Assembly (NCBI GenBank): GCA_009602725.1
Contig: WELB01000308.1
Coordinates: 1-64,000, forward strand
Direction: 5' to 3'
Length of the DNA stretch: 64,000 bases
Source of the DNA: Spirogloea muscicola
Lineage: Eukaryota; Streptophyta; Zygnematophyceae; Spirogloeales; Spirogloeaceae
Under the pieces are notes generated by a model. It saw nothing but the letters and a program-made list of their open reading frames with translations. It did not search any database and was not told the origin of the DNA. Positions 12,120-23,900 of the stretch are shown one piece after another. The translations under genes and the position numbers were made by a program. Position 1 is the stretch's first letter, and each line of letters begins with the position of its first letter.

Positions 12120-12430
12120 AGAAAGTGCTCGCCCATTGAGAATAGGGGCTGGAACAACCAGCCCGAAAAAGAATGAACAGCCAGCCCGAAAAGATATTGA
12201 CAAAAGGTTCGAAGGGGTCAAATGACGCCTCTCCCAAAGGATGGAAGAGCTCGCCCATAGAGAAGAGTGGCTGGCAAAGCGAACCCAAAAAGAATGGACA
12301 ATGTTCAAAGCGAGGAGATCCGTGACTACACCACAAAGCACGAGACGGTGCAGGAGCTTCAGATGGATGCTTATTATCCACGTGTGAGCAACAAGCAGAT
12401 CAGAGTAACTCGAAGCAGCAAAAGGGGGGC
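12120..12430 (-). mobile_element. LINE 3' end, family 3 (5'-truncated, nested)
   Basis: Read on the minus strand, this begins with coding-like sequence for SDLLVAHTW (a degenerate SDLLLLTRGY tail), then a 3' UTR containing CATTGTCCATTCTTTTTGGG and a hairpin. A second hairpin, GGGCTGG-aacaa-CCAGCCC, lies at 12146-12164. Two stacked UTR ends are present, so one element end seems to have landed in or beside another. Confidence 0.6.
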
Positions 12431-12631
12431 AAGGGCATTTGGAAGTGTGTGGGTCCACATAGGCAGCGGTCCCAGACGGTGCTGAGTGGCCCTGAGCGGG
12501 GCAGTCGGCAAAGAGGCCGCCGCATGCTGACGCGTGGCAGGTAGATTGGAGCAGCCCCGTCAACAGGTCAGGTGGTCGCCGTGAGGGACTATCTCGAGAG
12601 CGCACGCATCCCTGGCTGTCGAAAGGGGGAA

Positions 12632-12715
12632 GGCGCGCGGGGCGCATGAAATGAAATGGAGGCCAATTCAAGCCAATACATTGTTCAAGCAGAGTCCAGG
12701 GCAAACAAAAAGCTG
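12632..12715 (-). mobile_element. LINE 3' UTR fragment, family 2
   Basis: Minus-strand copy of the family 2 UTR block (GGCGCGCGGGGCGCATGAAA ... CAATACATTGTTCA). No ORF remains with it. Confidence 0.6.
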
Positions 12716-12954
12716 AAACTAAACTCGACTAAACCAAAAGCTGTCGAAAGAAGAAGTAGTAGCTGTCCCAATGGGGGCAAGGGCGGTGAAAAGCCAGCCC
12801 AAAGGTTCGAAGGGGCCCTGAATGACAGAGGGCCCTGAAACGCTATGTCAGAACGGGTATAAGATGGACCACTCAGTAGCTACGAGTGAAGAGCCTCAAA
12901 TCCGACATACTAGCGGCTGGAGAACTATCCCCCTGACGAAAGCAAGAACGCTTC

Positions 12955-13140
12955 AGAGATAGCTCTTTCCGAGAAGACTATCCTGAAACTGAAACATCCT
13001 AAAACGGGGCATTGGTGTGAAAGGCCTTGTCCAACTTTCGCTTGGACAAGGTTCGAAGGAACCGCAAAGCGTGAAATAATATACCAACTCAAATTGCGAC
13101 AACGCATGGGCGCTCAACCCTAGTCTGGAGCTGGAAGTCA
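12955..13140 (-). mobile_element. Degenerate LINE 3' end, family 5
   Basis: Minus-strand stretch resembling the copy at 46960-47200: a decayed ...LTRGY tail near 13130, then a UTR. It contains a clean hairpin at 13025-13051 (10-bp stem CCTTGTCCAA/TTGGACAAGG, 7-base loop). Similarity to the 47-kb copy is partial, so the family label is tentative. Confidence 0.4.
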
Positions 13141-13674
13141 CAGTAGCATGCAGCCGATTTAAAAATACCCTGGGCCTTAACTGGATTCATTACTCTTCTC
13201 TTCCTCATCTCACACGATGTTGTCTCCCTTAGTTGCTTTGAGTAATTGCCTCCCTTGCTAAAATCTTTTTCATAAGCTGTGGTCTTGTCAATAGCTCTAT
13301 TGACAGCTCACTTGTGTCTAGCAAACTCGACTCTTCCTTTTCAGTAGCTGAATATTGTTTTTCCAGCTTGCCATGTCAACCATCACAGGCTGTGGGCAGA
13401 ATGCTCAACTTATTGTGTCCTGATTCCATCCTGACTGATGGATACTGCTTACAAGCGCCACAAGGGCCTTAAAGAATGTGCGAGAGGTCCTATGCTCGGT
13501 TTATCTACCTTCTGTACTAATATAACTCTCAAACGACCCACAACAACCTGACATATAGAAGTGTATCATATGAATTGATACCTGATCGAGTACCTAGCGT
13601 CACCGTCGTCAATCTATACAACCCTTCAGCGAAAGAATAATAATGAATGGGCTCAAAGAGTACGAGCATCATGC
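13141..13674. other. Intergenic, no feature seen
   Basis: AT-richer sequence between LINE debris and the pyrophosphatase stop codon. It probably includes that gene's 3' UTR and polyadenylation region. I see no ORF with a domain and no clear repeat. Confidence 0.4.
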
Positions 13675-15654
13675 TTAGGCTTGCACAACAATTTGGACAG
13701 TGTTGCCCTCCTGAGCAGGATGCTCGTGCTCCGCCCTTTTGCTGTCCTGAACCCCTCCCAAGCTGGCACTGCTCGGGCTCCTCTCCATGAGGCTCCTTTT
13801 GTGGCCATGAGCATCACTGTTGTCATGGACAGGCAGGCCGCAGGCGGCAGTGCTCTTCGTGCCAAAGGACTGGCCCAGCCTGCGGACCATGGACGGGAGC
13901 TTCCGAAGGTTGGTGATGTAAGAGGCGGACTTGGGTAGCCCGCCACCTGGTGGAGCTCGTTCTCTTGCATCGACATCGAGGTCTGAGGTGGCGCCGAAGT
14001 CCACCACCGCAAACTCTTGCGCATCGTCACTGCTTAGCACAAGACTGCCCTGGCTGGCAGAGGACACCAGGTGAGGATCGGTCTCATTGTCGTCTGACGA
14101 GATTGATGTGACGTCGGACGAGGGCTCGAAGCAGACCGTAGGGATGGGCACATTGCCCACAGTGAGGCTGACGGCCTCCTCGCCCGCCAGGTCGCAGGCC
14201 CAGGCCTTTTGGACCAGCGCTTTCCAAAAGCCATGGGTCTCAGCGATCACATCAAGAGTGAATGCACGGTCCATCGCGCGCTCGCCAAGCTCGAACTTGT
14301 TCTCGGGCTTCCCATCAAGAGTTTTGTAGGTGCGAAACCATTCCCTGTAGATTGGAAGACAAGCAAACCTATGAGCATCTAACTGCTCCGACCAGCGTTT
14401 TCGTTGAGAGGCAGTTAAACATTGCCAGCATGGCAGATACGAAGTCGACAGACATCTCCAGGACTGCAAGATCTGGCAGTACCTGATGGCAGAGAGTGTG
14501 CCGGGGAAGTGGACCTCCATGTCCTCAACATCATGTACGAGATTCACACGGGGATCTGTGGCAGCAATGGCCACCACCTTCCAGTCCAGCTCTCCCTCAT
14601 CGATCATGGCAAAGGCTGCAAGCCAGAGAAAGTCGTGGCTGTCAGTACACCATCACAACTATAACAGAGGCCGAGAAGAGTCATACTGTGTGCTGTCTGC
14701 AGCAAGTAAGCAGAGAGGATTGTGGGTCAGAATAGCATATCACTAACCTGCGATGGGCTTCACGGCGCATATCTCGCCGGTGGCCGCCGTGCGGTTGCCA
14801 ACCTCAACTACGTCCACAGGGTCGTTGTCCCCAACATGGCTGCCGCACTCGGGGCTGGCATGCTCAGGATCCTCCCACGTCTGCAGCAATGACATAGGGC
14901 TCAGACCAGTAAGAACAGGTATACTAAGCCCGCAAAGGCAGTGCACAGACTCACCACAGTAACATGCATGCCAGTCAAGCGAGGACGATAAATGGACTGT
15001 GCTAGGCACCTGAGGAAGCATTCCGTAGTTCCACTCAATGTCAAGAGCGTAGAAGCGGGGCTTGCCCTTCTTGGAGTCCTGCTTGATTGGGTTGTTGGCC
15101 TCCGCAGTGGCGACCTGTCACGCAAGCACAAAGAGGTGGCCAGGTCAGGGCCACACAATGGCTGGCAGAATGCACACTGTCAAAGAGAGAGGAACAGAGG
15201 CGATAAAAACATGCGGCTCTCTGCTGCTCGACAAGACAGCAGCGAAGGGGTGGGAACTGACCTCAAACTTGGCCCTGGTCTTGCGCGGGATCTCGCAGAC
15301 GTAGTTGAGGAGGCCATTGCCAGCATGGAGCGGGACGGAGTGCCAGAATGACGAAGGCCGGCCCTGCTTGGTCTCCAGGTGCACACGGTACTCGAGAGTG
15401 CCCTCGGACCCAATCTTGGACAACTGCAATGGCCATCGCACCAGAACCCCGTCAGTCAGCAAAGTCTGTTACGCATATGGGCCTGATCGACTGGCACGTC
15501 GCAGACATCAGGTGGGCATGGCTTGCGATCACGGTCAAGATTGAGCGAGCAGAACGATGGGCACCTCGAGGCCCTCGGCGGCGCTGCTGGCGGCCGGGCG
15601 GAACGCGCACTCGCAGGGCTCCGCCGGCCTGCGGCCGGCGCCCTGCTTGACCAT
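13675..15654 (-). CDS. Soluble inorganic pyrophosphatase (family I) with long C-terminal tail
   Basis: Hydrolyses pyrophosphate to two phosphates, pulling biosynthetic reactions forward. Six exons join in phase: 15654-15565, 15423-15262, 15114-15010, 14880-14748, 14615-14483 and 14344-13675, giving 430 residues. Family features in order: GTLEYRVHL, FWHSVPLHAGNGLLNYVCEI, NPIKQDSKKGKPRFY, WNYGMLPQTWEDP, then the catalytic signature GDNDPVDVVEVG with its three acidic residues, AMIDEGELDWKVVAI, HFPGTLSAIREWFRTYK and a final helix (FWKALVQKAW). After that come about 150 residues not usual for the family, rich in Ser and Asp. The ATG at 15654 is the only one in frame upstream and gives no clear transit peptide, although the closest remembered relatives are plastid PPase6-type enzymes. 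Exon 1 is the least certain part. Confidence 0.92.
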
Positions 15655-15819
15655 CGGAGGGGGCGGAGGGTGGTGGAGGCGGAGGCGGAAGCGACGGCGG
15701 GTACGCGGCCGTCGGAAGCGGCGAGCACCACCGGCCGACGGCGCTGCGGGGAGTCGAGCGACGCCGGCGGGCGCGGGAACGTGGAGGGGGCGCGGGGAGA
15801 GGACGACGGCGTCCGGCAA

Positions 15820-16560
15820 GGAGGGGGGGCCAACTTGAGGACCCCTTTTGAAGAGGGAGGGAGGCTGCGCTGGTCAGGGCACCCCCCACCGTCCCAGGAA
15901 AATGGGAGGGGGGTGTATGGGGAGATAGGACGGCGCGAGTGGGCCGAGGACACGAGGAAGTGGCACTCCCCAGTGGGGACAGTGGTGGCCAAGTAAGTAC
16001 GAGGGCAAGCACGCCCCGGGGGGGACCCTGGCCGACCGGCCAAGTGGTGGGGGAGGTNCGCCGCGCCACGCGGCGCAGCATCTTGGCTGGGAGGGGATCT
16101 CTGCCCCCCCCCGCCATTGGCGGCGCCCCGCTGGGCCGCTCATTGTGGCCGGCGCCGGCGCTGCGCGGGCGCCACGTGGCTGGTGCTGCGCCAATCGCGG
16201 ACGGCCTTGGAACAGCCCCGACGCGCGTCGGGCGCGTAAGGGGCCAGCGGCGGGCCACGTGGGGCGCCGGGCCGGCGGGTCGAGGGCCGCACGATGCCCG
16301 CCCCAACGGAGGGCGCGGGCGGGCATCGGACGGGTTTGGTGGACGGGGGCCAAACGTCGCCGGGCGACCCGATGCATCGGATCTGACGGGCGGGGCTGCC
16401 GCCCCGCTGGCGACCTGCCGGATCGTGGACGTGCGCTCCTGTGCTTCTTCTGCTGCAGGCTGCAGGCACAGGAGCGCAAGGGAGTGCTCGCTCGTTGCGG
16501 ACAGGGGCTGGAAAAGCCAGCCCAAAAAAGAACCAACGGAGTAAGGGGAAAAAATGCGGC
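15820..16560. other. GC-rich intergenic sequence with LINE hairpin
   Basis: Very GC-rich stretch upstream of the pyrophosphatase. It has one undetermined base at 16058 and very long open frames on both strands that carry no domain. Near its right end (16484-16540) is a LINE 3'-UTR block with hairpin GGGCTGG-aaaa-GCCAGCCC at 16505-16523, minus orientation. The GC-rich part may be promoter, or the GC-rich 3' portion of an old LINE copy. Confidence 0.4.
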
Positions 16561-16810
16561 TGCTGATATTGAAGAGTCGGCTGTAAACTGCAAGCCAGAT
16601 GCGTACAGGTTTTCATGACGGAGCCAAAGGCTAGGCAGACAGGGCGCCCTCAATGAACCCGTGTCCAGTAGTAGGAAGTCAGATGAGCTGAGGGGAGGAA
16701 GAGCAACCCCGCTGCGCAAACCAGAGGCTGCTGCTGCAGGGGCGCGACCAGCCCGGCGATGCAAAGCAATCGCCTGGGACGGCCGACTTGGGCAGCCCAT
16801 GCCGGCTCCC
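16552..16810 (-). mobile_element. LINE C-terminal fragment, family 6
   Basis: On the minus strand a short open frame reads AIALHRRAGRAPAAAASG and then SDFLLLDTG, a diverged version of the ALHQKAGRALVGG ... YVLTRGY tail of family 1. The same DNA recurs at about 36300-36530 in opposite orientation, including TCTGACTTCCTACT and GGCGCCCT...CTGTCTGCC blocks. It abuts the family 1 fragment head to head. Confidence 0.5.
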
Positions 16811-16814
16811 CGCC

Positions 16815-17345
16815 TCGTTCACCCCCTGTTGTTACGGAGGCCTTAAAAGGTCCAGCATCAACGCACATCGCTGGCCACGCAGTAGGCGGTGCAGAACAAA
16901 GGAAGCTGCAGCACTGCTCCGATATCCCCCCATGCGTTCAGCTCCTGCCAGCGGCAGTCGACATCTTTGGCTGTTTGGGTCCTAGTTTCCACACTCTCCT
17001 TCAGAGTATTGCCAATCTAGGCTACACACGACATACAGATGTGTTCCCGGCTGAGATGGGCTTGCCAGCTGCACATCTGTCGTTCTTGCGACGAGTAGTT
17101 TCGGCCTGTTTGCAGCGTGCTCAGGCTAATGCTTTGCACCAGAAAGCTGGGCGAGCTCTAGTTGGTGGCAGAAGGGCCTCGTATTTGCCATCTAGCATTC
17201 AGGCATCGATTAGCGACCCTTATGTCTTGACCCGTGGTTACTGAGCGGGTCAATCTGCTGTATGTTATGTAGGTCTTCAGATGTGCTGGCCTTCGTACTT
17301 GGCCATTTGGCCTTCGTTTGTTTCAAATACACGAAATTTTTCCTT
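16815..17345 (+). mobile_element. 5'-truncated LINE, family 1 (endonuclease C-terminus and 3' UTR)
   Basis: Plus-strand frame encoding VVTEALKGPASTHIAGHAVG, LGYTRHTDVFPAEMGLPAAH, NALHQKAGRALVGGRRASYL and ending DPYVLTRGY with stop at 17242-17244. It matches the C-terminal restriction-like endonuclease region of the longer copy at 34000-36180 closely. The 3' UTR (CGGGTCAATCTGCTGTA... TTGGCCATTTGGCC... ATACACGAAATTTTTC) is also shared. Only the end of the element is present, as expected for incomplete reverse transcription. Confidence 0.85.
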
Positions 17346-17943
17346 CACCCCCTCTGGCACCCCTCTTGATTCCCTGTGTGATTTAGCACTTTCCCGGGCC
17401 CTTTGTTAAATCTCATTCTGGGCTGGACTCTCACATTCACCACTCTCTCCAGAAAGCGTTGTTCTTCTCATCTAGCAGCTCCAGAAGCTGACGTAGGACG
17501 GGTTGACAAGGCCCCCATTCCTGTGCACTAGTGTTTGCTTGAACAACGATGTCGCTTAAGTTGGCCTCCCCTGTATTCACGTGCACTGTGCACGCCTTCT
17601 CTCTCCCTCATTTCATGTTCGCTGATCTGGTACTGCAATGGCTGGGTCAACTGGCCTATCTTGCCACCCCAAAGCCCCGTTCCTCTGTGTCCAATCAGTC
17701 CAAACGTGATCGATGCTGACCAGGCAGGCGAACTTCGCTGCAGCAGATGGCAGCACGCACTTGTGACTTTGACGAGTCAACGTCCAGCTAAGAAAGAATG
17801 TCAACGGTCTCATCAATGCCTGCCTCTAATGTCAATTTACATACTGCCCAAGCGGCAGACCTTGTCTGTCTCTCGGACAATGACCTGTTAAACAGTTCAC
17901 ATACAATAGATCGTCTATGAAGTCTGGTCAGATTTGTAGAACA
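17346..17943. other. Intergenic with a weak LINE family 2 remnant
   Basis: A diverged copy of the family 2 UTR (TTGGCCTCC ... GCACGCCTTCTCTC) lies at about 17540-17615, plus orientation. The rest up to 17943 shows nothing recognisable and probably includes the importin-9 3' UTR. Confidence 0.4.
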
Positions 17944-20900
17944 TCACCGATCTCCAACAGTAGCCAGGAGCACCTTTTTCTCCAATGGTGTGAGGTCCTG
18001 CACAAGCCATGCCTTCTCAGCCATAAGCTGGGCATTCCTGGGTGCCTTGATTCGAAATTTGGCTGCAGACCAGGAGGTGATTCGAATAGCCATACCTGAC
18101 ATAGTGCTTCCAAGGCAGGCGGACTATGTCTTGCTAAGGTCCGCAGAAGCTCCCTCAACCACTCCACCAGGTCAATCTTTCAGAGATGGCACCAATGCAC
18201 GTCAGATACTGGGACTTCCAAGTAGACTTTCCGGGCTGACTTGACTGCCAATAGGCAAACCATATCTTTCCGCTGCCCAAAACATCGACAAGCACTTTAA
18301 CCAGGCGGGCTATGACTCTTAACAAAGGACAATGGAGTGGAGCTGTGCTTGGAAGCTTCAAGTCATGTACCTGGTTGATAGGATCATGGGCAGCATCCAC
18401 GTCATCAGCATCAAGATCTAACGTGTCCACCTGGAGGGGCTGCTTGCGAAAGTGGGAGGTGTCTCAACTTTCGACCTTCTATGAACAGAACAAAGACAGC
18501 AAATTGCAGGTCTACAGTCGGCTGTTTCAGCGTCTCCTCAATGTATCGGGGTATGAAAGGCTCGATTAAACTACCTCGTCATTCTGCCATGCCTGGTATG
18601 CACCAGACGTATATTCATGAAGTGACTCATTGTTGGAGGCGACAGCAACTTCTGCAGGATCAGACTCTACACTATCATCATTGCCTTCTCCCACTTCCTC
18701 CCACTCGTCATCGTCCTGGGCCACCAACCAGTGTCAAAAAGGTTTGGTAGCCATCCCCTTACACATAGGGGGAAACGGCATGAAAGAGGAATTCAGAGCT
18801 TTGCCTGCTAAGATACAGTATCCTGGCCTACTCTCCTGGCTGCCACAGAGAAACAGCACTCTTCTCAGAGGTGGAGGGACACAGACCTGTTCATTGTCAT
18901 CAGGTCCACCTTGCTCACTCATCTCAAGTAGCGTTGCAAGCAGCAACGACAGAATCTGCAGTTACAGCCACCATTTGCTTCCCTGTCAGACTGCTAGACA
19001 CACAGCCGGGTCTAACTCGTGGAACATTGATGGCACACAGCTTCACCGGAATGCAACTAAACAGCATGTCAGTGTTTGTCAAATCATACCTTGCTAGGAA
19101 GTGCAACAGTTGACCACTGCACTGGGGCTAACTTTGCTCTTGACCTTGTCAGGATTCCAGCCATGGGACTCTGCATGCACAAACTTACTTGTGCTGTAGG
19201 CCGTGACGATAGAGCTTATGAGTGCAAGCAAGAGCAAGCAAGCAGAGAGTGCAAGCAAGCAGCAGATGCCCTGCTAGAAAGAGTAGAAGACAATCAGGCA
19301 GGCCCAGCTTTATGCTGGACGATGAGGCATATTCAACACAGAGAAATTTCATTTCTAGCCAGCTCTCTAGCCATCTTGCTTCTACATACCTCAAGTAGTC
19401 GGCCTTGTACTTGCACTGAAGCCAGACGAGGATCTCCAGGTGCTAGTAGCAGCGCCAGGGCTGTTGTGCTCACCTTTATCTGGTAGGCGCCTTGTATGTC
19501 ACCTGTCATGAAGTTGGAGCTCTTAACCTTGTCATGAAGGCGATTGTCAGGATCCACAAGCTTCGCATATCTAAGGACCTTCTTGCTCACCATACTTTCA
19601 ATTGGCAGGGTGGTATAAGTATATCATCAAGTACCTTGAAATTGAGTCCACGTAGACATCACAAAAGAGAGTGCACTTGTTTGACCTTCCATTGATATTG
19701 CTGCCAATAGGGTGACAAACTCCCCAATGGCTGGTGCGCTCATGTGCACCTTGTCGAAGCACCAACCATCATGTGTGAATATGGATGGTAAACAGATAAA
19801 CAAGCCTTACTTGTGCCAATGAGACGTTAGTGCATTTGAGGTACAGGGTTCACGACCATGTGGATTGTGCACTGACAGCGAGGGCGTTTCAAATTGCTGA
19901 CTTGTCTGCAGGTCATTGATCTGCTTGATCAACAGGAGTAGAGGCAAAAGCATGACACTAACAGCAGAAGCTGGTGCCGAATGACACAAGAGACTGGAGA
20001 CGAGGCCTGGCTTGTAACACCGACTCTTACCAAGCGAGAAAAGACGAGTAATAGAGATGTTGTAAGAGAGGGCATCTGTGAGGTTGCCAAACGACCAACT
20101 ACAGCCCTGACGAGAGCTGGCAGATGGGGTGCTAACTGATGGGGCAACCTCATCACAAGCTGATTGACCAAGTCTCCAGCAAATAGAGAGGCCGAGCTAT
20201 CAAGCCCCGGGTCCAGGAGCCTACATTGCAGGGAATTAGCAAGTATCAGGCAACAAAGCTAAGCAGGGTTCGTCTGTAAATGTAAAGCCCTGGTTTGGAA
20301 AGATCTGAATTCTTGCAAGAGCTACTTGCCCACTGTTCTTCTCGTCAAACATCTCATCAAACATCTACTGCAAGGAGCGCGTGTCGAATTACCTGACAGC
20401 AACTTCGAGCAGTGTGCTCATGACCTGATGACAAGTCTCATTGCTGTCCAGCAGCGCAGGACCCCCTTGTCTAACAAGCATGGCCAAGCACTCTGCTCCA
20501 TCCTGGACAGTTGCCACGGTCCTGCAGCTCAATGGGAAGTCCACATCCTCACCTCGGCTTCGTGATAGACCATTGAATCTGTGCTAAATCTATCAGAAGC
20601 ACTGCACACTACAACAGACCCAGCCCATCCTCTGCATCCTGATAGAGAGTTGATAAGCGCAGACTGTTGCATGAGATGACTGCTAACCTGGAGAACTGCG
20701 TGATCCTCACTGTGCAGGAGGAGAAGCGTCAAAGGATGGAAGACAGCTGGCTGAATTGCACATACATGATGCAGCTGCAACTTCTGCCGCAGGATGAGCC
20801 ATGACGGATGGTCACAATGTTGGAGATTGAAGACTCAGCTATCAATCTGCCAATGTGTAAGATCGCCCTACAAGCTTCATGATTAAGCAGCAGACTAGCA

Positions 20901-23900
20901 GTGCACTGGTGATGAGCACATGACATGCCTTGCAATGTATGAGAAAGTCATGCTATCAGCTACATAGGTCGCATAGAGTTTAGGCTACTCCTAAGCAAGC
21001 AACAATGGTTGGATTGGCAGCATACTTTCAGCAGCATAGTAAGAAGGCTGCAGGCCCCAGCTAAGGAACTCGAGGATTGCTGCTCAGGCTGTTATAGCAG
21101 ATACATCCACATGTCAAGAGTGCATGCGAAAGCTTAGTACAGGCACATTCAGCAGCTCACAGATGCCAATCTCCGTACATATCATAAGTGGAGGAGTGCA
21201 GAATGCAATGCAGAGCTATGCAGACTGATCGTATAGTGTACCTTGCTCAGAATGTTTTGCAGACTTGGAAGCACACGGTGGAGGATAGGCTCCAGACAGC
21301 TAGGCACCGCAGCTACAGCCTGTCAGCGCATCTCAGTATACTGGTAAGTGCTTTATTGGCTTCTCGTTCTCCCTAGGTTCTTCCCCTGTCCATATGCTTG
21401 GCCAGGCAAGGCAAGTCACGGCTCATGACATCCCACCGAGGAAGATGACTGCAAGAAACGGCTGAAGAAGCAAGTATTAGCAAACACCCACAATAATGAC
21501 TTTTCAGCACACACCTCAAGAACTTCCAGGGCATCAATGCTGATCAACGGGTCATTAACATATTGAGCCCAGATTTCCAGCACTACTGGCACCACAGCTC
21601 CTTCCATCTGGAATGCTGTGCTTGCATTTGCATGAAGATTCACGAGCTGACTGAATGCTAACTGACTGATAGGTGCGTGCACTAACAGACTGTCAAATTT
21701 AGACTACTCTCACAGCCATAGACTCCTCTGCTGTGTTGCCCCTCAAAGTGTTATGCATGCTAAGCTCTACCAGGATACCTGCTCTTATTATTGCTGTCAA
21801 GGCTTCTAACGCGAGGTGCAATGCGTCCTCAGAAAGCTGTGCAAGTGGAGGTGCACGCAAGCAGGCAAAAGCAAAAGCTTGTGTGAGACAAAATATCATG
21901 AGAGACTCAGATCTAATACTTCTTACTTTGCCCATGACTTTGAGTAGATAGCCTGCAATTGCTCCTCCAGGGTACAGCACTCCTTGCCTATCTGAGTGTC
22001 CTTCGATGTGAGCAAGATTTTGCCTCAGCTCCTAAGCATGCCTGGGCGACCAAAGAAAGAGCATTCTATACCTGCGTGAGTAACGGGCCCAGAGAATAGT
22101 ACAATGTCTTGAGTGGTGAACCAAGGCTGGCTGCATCAAACTTATCCAGGACCTTGGTGATGGCTCTGCATGCCCCAACCTTTGTCAATGTTGACCTGCA
22201 GAAAACCTCCCCAAGTCATACTGAGCAAAGGCAAGGGGATGAAAGCTGGACAAAGAGGTGAACGTTAATGGTCATCATGTGGCTCAAAACCTTATAAATT
22301 GAGTACTCTACTCAACACATATGTGATGGTTCCTTACATGACTCACCCCTGGGACATGAGATGAGCGCTTGCTGCTTCAAGAATCAATGTTGCCCTCGAT
22401 TTATCAATCTGATCCGAGTACGTTACATTCTGAGTTTAGGACCAGTATCAAGTCTGACCATAGTTGTGGATGGAAGAATATTAGCATAAGGTGTTGTAAT
22501 CTAGTTGCGTGTATGGATTTTCAGAATACAAACCTTGAGATGGACATGTTATAATTTGCTAGCTGGCATATGCTGGGCACCTTGTACAGATCAGTAATTA
22601 CATCCGTTTGCTTACTCAATAACAGATTGGCGCTGACTAGCAATGATTGCGGAAAAGCATTCCTGTCAGACCTACCCTGTCAACGAGCTTAGCACTCAAT
22701 CCAAAGGCACGAGCCTGCAGAAAGGGATACATCTGCTTGCCTGCAAGGAGGAATTTAGTGACACCAGACGTACATCACTATGTCCTTCTTGCTACATAGA
22801 GCCATGCATCCAGATCCATCTGCAACGGAGATGAGACATTGAGCCTCTCTTTGCTAACCTCATCAGAATGTTTGTTCTCCATAAACATGGGATAGCGTCG
22901 ATGGATCGTGAAAGGAGGCAGGACCAACCTAAGCTTAAGTCAGACAGTACGTCATCCACAAGTGTGGTGACCTCAAAGTCCTGCCCAAGTAGCCACTTAT
23001 CGAACAGATCAGACCATATTAAGCACCATGAGGTCATCTTTCTTCAACGGATGACTATTTCTTCTGAAGACCTGCTCCTACTAGATATCAAATTGACATG
23101 CCGACCTTCTCTTCCACAAGTGCCTCCGCAATTGTGCCAAGCCCCAACATTCCAGCCTCTCGGATCTGCCACACGCAAGGATGGCTCGATGCAAATCAAG
23201 CAGCTTCAGTGTACTAATGGGACTTTCTTTGCAATAACAGATCTTGGGGACAAGCTGACACTTTGAATGCTCGCAAATGACTCAGCTTCTGACTCGTCTT
23301 ATCTGCAGCTGCAGTTGCAGCTGGAGCTGAAACATGTCTCTCTGAAGATGTGAAACAGAGCTTGATTGCAGAAGTTGGCATTGCAACCAGGCTTCACCTT
23401 CCACCAATCTTTGTGCCCGGAATGGCTCAAAGCTCTGGCTTCCTGAAATCGTTGAAAGGCTGCTGCAATGATGTGCTTCACAATCACTGAGACATGGTTC
23501 TCCACAAGCTCTTCAAGAAGCAAACAACCTGCAGGGCATATTAAACAAATAAGTAGGAGCTGGCTGGTACGGCTGTCAAACTGCAGTCTTGGTTTACTGT
23601 GTGGTTCCAGCCACAAGACTGCTCACCTGAAACCCGACAGCTGTACGCCTCATTATCCTCATCAGCAACATATTGATTGGGGTCATTCGACCATTCGATG
23701 ATCTGCACAGAAAATAGATCACTGCTCTGTCAACCTGGTCATGTATAATGAGAGCCTGGCTTTGTTGCACTTTCCGACTACCTTGCCATACTATTGCCCT
23801 CTTGGGGCAAGAGGACATTTTGTATTACTCCTTGAGCAGCAGAGCAGAGCAGCGAACCCAGCAAAGCAGGATGACAAGTGTGCATAGCTCAGAAGACTAG

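Noticed and set aside
12195-12215. tRNA B-box-like GGTTCGAAGGGG, suggesting a tRNA or tRNA-derived SINE
   Set aside because: No matching A box or cloverleaf; the motif belongs to LINE UTR sequence seen in several copies.
15452-16800. Minus-strand frames of more than 300 codons over the GC-rich region
   Set aside because: Open only because GC-rich DNA lacks stops; crosses an N and LINE UTR sequence, with no domain except the short LINE tail near 16.7 kb.
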